64,000 bases of DNA from Lumbricus rubellus. Taxonomy: Eukaryota > Annelida > Clitellata > Crassiclitellata > Lumbricidae. The notes beneath the pieces were generated by a model. It was not told the origin of the DNA, searched no databases, and saw only the letters and a program-made list of their open reading frames with translations. Both the position numbers and the translations under genes were made by a program. The stretch spans positions 4,128,196 through 4,192,195 of the forward strand of contig OX243822.1 in the NCBI GenBank assembly GCA_945859605.1. The letters run 5' to 3'. This document shows, one piece after another, positions 60,603 to 64,000 of this stretch (position 1 is the stretch's first letter; every line of letters starts with the position of its first letter).

Positions 60603-61848
60603 TTCGTCATCGCCAATGACAACAATGTAGACAATTAATCCTTTTTCTGATGACGATGTTGGACGAAAAGAACCAATGGATCATCACGAGTTCTAAACTG
60701 TTTTCTCATGGACACGTTCTGTTTTGAACCACATGCCGGCTTGTCCGACGACAAACTAGGTTTATCTTCTGGTGTTAAAAAGCGAGATTCCTCTGTCTGT
60801 ACTTAGAACATTTTCGGCCTGAAATTTGAAATATGTTGACTAATTTGTTGACTAATTGCTATCAAGTTGGCTTCTAAATTTAAAATCTGGAATATCTTAA
60901 AAGTATGATGTTAAAAAGCAGACTGCAAATGGGATGATCTGTAATGTCGAGGGATAAACTGATGTTGACATGTTGAGCGGCAAAAATTAAAACAGGAGAT
61001 TAAATGTGTGATTTAATTCTTTATTTTTCAATTTCAATAACTGTCTTTAAAAAAATGGCTGAAAAGGCGTGAAACTCGCTAATATTTCTTCTTGACTTTC
61101 AAGCATTCTAAATGCATCTTCCTCCTGGTGGCCTACTATTCGTGCCGCAGATTCACATTTCAGTGTGACCTTGAGCACATCACAGATTTATTTAATAATA
61201 AAAAATAGCACATTTTAAAATGTATTCATGACAAAAGTGCTTCTCTGCACTGGCTCATGTGATTTGAAATGTGCTTGATTTCAACTATTTGTAGACTAGC
61301 AAAACAATTCACGGCAATCTAGAAAATAGTCAAACTGATGTTGGCCCACGAACATTTTAAGAAGAAATCAATGAATTCCTGTCGACAGAAGAAGGCTTCT
61401 TGTTTCTCCAATTTATCACCTTTCAAACTGGGTTTTCCACATACTTGTAATGACGGTGCTATGGGAATAATTACATTAGACATGTGGATAATCTAAAATG
61501 CAAAAGGCAACAGTATGGTAATTGCAGAGAAATAACTGGTGGGCCAGATGTTGATTTATATGGGGCTGGTGCGTGAAATGGAGAAAGAAAGGTCCTACGA
61601 AAGACCGGGGGTGGGGGGGTTAGGGTTGAACCACACAATTTCCCCTGAATGGCAACCTGTCCACTTCACCTTAACTTCAATTGCCCAGAGCCCATCATTG
61701 CCTCATCCTAACTTCAATTGCCTAGAATTGTTACTTTGACTTAATTATAGACATATTTTTAACTTACTCTTCAGACAACAGCTCATCAACCTTGGCAACT
61801 GAATTTTATTCCCGTAACTACCTGGCAGCAACTAAACATCGTTTACTC
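60603..61848 (+). other. UQCR10 3' UTR and downstream
   Basis: No frame of interest. An ATTAAA-type hexamer near 60986 and an AATAAA near 61197 are candidate polyadenylation signals, so the end of the transcript is uncertain. Confidence 0.45.
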
Positions 61849-62155
61849 CAGTGGTTCCCAACCAGTGGGCCAAAAGTGGCCCGCCAGGCCTCAAAAATGG
61901 CCCTCATCTCTCAAAGTAATAAAAATATATATATACCGTATATATAAATGACAATTTTGACAGCATAGAGCATCTTATTATTTTTCTATTACAAATTACT
62001 TTATTTTGATGTCTGCAAACATAAAACACTCTATTTTTATTCAATTAGAACAATTTTACATGCTTTTAGGTAATTAAATTTTAGGCTCGTGGCCCCCTAA
62101 TGTCCTTCAACTAAGAAAAAGTTACCCTAAAGTCAAAAAAGGTTGGGCACCACTG
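61849..62155. mobile_element. 307-bp hAT MITE, exact 8-bp target duplication
   Basis: CAGTGGTTCCCAACC ... GGTTGGGCACCACTG, the classical hAT end, flanked by GTTTACTC at 61841-61848 and 62156-62163. The interior has GTGGCCCGCCAGG and an AT-rich centre. Confidence 0.92.
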
Positions 62156-62499
62156 GTTTACTCGTTAAATCAACATGTATATATGCCTAACTGCACACTC
62201 AGACTCGGCCACAAGCTATACATACTGCAGTGATAAGAAAATCGTTGCTTAAGCTGCACTACTTTCACTGCCTGTTGTAGACGGATGGAAATCTTCAAAC
62301 CTATCACAACTACAGCACCCAATCTCTGGGAAAGACATTTTATCATTAAAACACAGAGAAACGAATTTATAACACGTTCAGATTTTCTGATAAATTTCAT
62401 ACAAGTTTATTAACAAAAAGATCTTAATTTAAAAGTCGAAGGAGCACTGCTGCACTGCCGCCGCACTGTTTAACAAAACCCGATGCCGTCCGATTTTCT

Positions 62500-62670
62500 G
62501 CAGACCACGACGACATGAATATTCATCACCTTACCACGACGACATGAATATTCATCACGACAATAATGAATATTCATCACCTTACCACGACGACATGAAT
62601 ATTCATCACGACAATAATGAATATTCATCACCTCATCACAACGACAATGAATATTCATTACCTCATCACA
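62500..62670. repeat. 51-bp repeat carrying ATGAATATTCAT palindromes
   Basis: The 12-bp palindrome occurs at 62515, 62544, 62566, 62595, 62617 and 62647, alternating 29 and 22 bp apart, and again at 62769. Between them lie CACCTTACCACGACGAC and CACGACAATA spacers. Confidence 0.88.
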
Positions 62671-63100
62671 CGAACAGTCCTGCGTTCGCTACAGGAAAAC
62701 TGCCTTAATGAAAAGTCCAGGAAAAATGCATATTCAACAAAAATTACCTGTTTTAACAGAACTAATTAATGAATATTCATAACACACACGCACGCATGTA
62801 CAACTTCCAACCGTATCTGTTACTCGCTGTTCGTTCCGAGACCATAATCATATTTAGTAACTGTTCCACTGCTCCAAATGTAAATAATCTTGAACCAAAT
62901 GGCAATTTTATTTTTATCGTGAACAGTCATTTGTCGTTGATTGTAACAAGGCCAGAAGACACCCAAAGTCCTAGCCTTGTAATAAACATATAAAACATAC
63001 CCTCTCACGGACAAAGCTGGTGATCAAGCAGCTGTGTGGCACTGAAAAATTTTGAGAATTAGATTTAATGTACGGTAGATGGAGCCCTGTCTTTTAATAA

Positions 63101-63160
63101 CCCTAAAAATCTGTGTAAATTTAGTTATTATTAACTAAATTCACACAGATTTTGATAGGG
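63101..63160. repeat. Hairpin-forming inverted repeat, ~26-bp arms
   Basis: CCCTAAAAATCTGTGTAAAT TTAGTTA, four-base loop, then TAACTAAATTCACACAGATT TTGATAGGG. Two or three mismatches. Confidence 0.75.
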
Positions 63161-64000
63161 TCACTACAAGAATTACAACAGCATGCTGATAAAAAAAATT
63201 AGTCTGGTGGTACTGTTGGCTGGCAAAATAAAATTCAGAGCAAAGAGAGATGTTGCTTCGGATCGGAAAATCACAGAATTTCTTTGGTTTTTGATCAGTT
63301 GTCTCGTTAATAATATTTGTTGTTGGACATATTTTCAACGTCTCCCAACTGTAGTGGCCGAGACAACGAAACTTGGGAAAACTACTGCTACTATCAACAC
63401 GTAAAACTTGAAACAAACCGCTGAAAACTGATCTATAGCCAAAGCAACGAAGAGAATAGTTAACGAAAAACACACAGACCAGTCGTTTAAACCAAATCCT
63501 AATATGAAACACAGCTAACTTCATTCTTGCAACTGTAGCGTACAAGGATTGGCAACAAGTTCTTTCACCGGCTGCAATCATGCGGCCGAAAGCACGAGAA
63601 AGTTTCGTGCGAAACTGATACTATCAAATATCAAGTTGTCCTGTCATATAATTATTAATAGACTGGCGTCAAAAACATGAACAACCAAGCAGATAGCTTA
63701 GCAGATATTTTTACCAGTTTTCAACATAAACAAAACAGTCGTTTTGCAATTCAGAAACTTCTGACTCGGTAACAAATACTATACAAGATAAAATTCTTCT
63801 CTTTCAGTAAAGAGGTCTTCAAGGTATGAAAATCATTTGCCTTGAAGGAAAATGAGATGAATCAGTCAAAAACTTTGGCAACAATGAATTAAGTAACCGG
63901 AAAACAAAAGGATTTAAAATAAAACAGACTTCCAAAGAATTAACCTCTTCCGACATTACACCACAAAGCATTTGACAATGACAGATCAACCAAAAATTTC
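63161..64000. other. No gene recognised
   Basis: The longest frame (minus strand 63581-63141) has no recognisable domain and no supported splice partner in the window. Confidence 0.4.

Overview
This is a nuclear genomic window from an animal, not a bacterium. Coding DNA is split into short exons with canonical GT/AG borders and consistent phases, introns run to several kilobases, and most of the sequence is interspersed repeats. The base composition, small MITEs, tRNA-derived SINEs with a LINE-like 3' tail and many microsatellites suggest a marine invertebrate, perhaps a deuterostome such as an echinoderm or hemichordate. I cannot fix the species from sequence alone.

Three protein-coding genes can be assembled completely by joining exons. 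(1) A cytohesin-type ARF exchange factor (coiled coil, Sec7, PH) on the minus strand, 28224 down to 10232, 13 coding exons, 395 aa. (2) NDUFS1, the 75 kDa subunit of mitochondrial complex I, on the plus strand, 30554 to 57083, 19 coding exons, 731 aa, with all iron-sulfur ligands present. (3) UQCR10, the small subunit 9/10 of complex III, on the plus strand, 58964 to 60602, two coding exons, 59 aa. Cytohesin and NDUFS1 are head to head across about 2.3 kb (28225-30553). UQCR10 follows NDUFS1 in the same direction after 1.9 kb. Two nuclear OXPHOS genes are therefore adjacent.

Layout: 1-10000 holds no recognisable gene but has MITEs, SINE copies and a 44-bp tandem repeat. 10000-28225 is the cytohesin gene, whose introns carry purine-rich, CAGA and CAGC simple repeats and LINE fragments. 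28225-30553 is the shared upstream region with a 403-bp foldback element. 30554-57083 is NDUFS1, whose introns carry two related 17-18-bp minisatellites, a (CAT)n/(GAT)n inverted pair, an intronic duplication, and a 2.3-kb array of 48-bp units each made of three 16-mers. 58964-60602 is UQCR10 with a second foldback element in its only coding-region intron. 60603-64000 is repeats and an array of palindromic ATGAATATTCAT sites.

The most unusual signal is a dispersed cassette, seen about 19 times in both orientations, in which a TATATA-like box sits about 23-29 nt before the core TTTTAAAGGTGTCTAA. Also notable are at least eight hAT-like MITEs (several with exact 8-bp target duplications), two long-inverted-repeat foldback elements with GGTWAT ends and exact 8-bp target duplications, four tiny TTAA-flanked elements (one nested in a LINE tail), and a six-copy array resembling ZNF143 sites just past the cytohesin stop codon. 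I found no CRISPR array, operon or RNA gene, and no evidence of a new multi-gene system.
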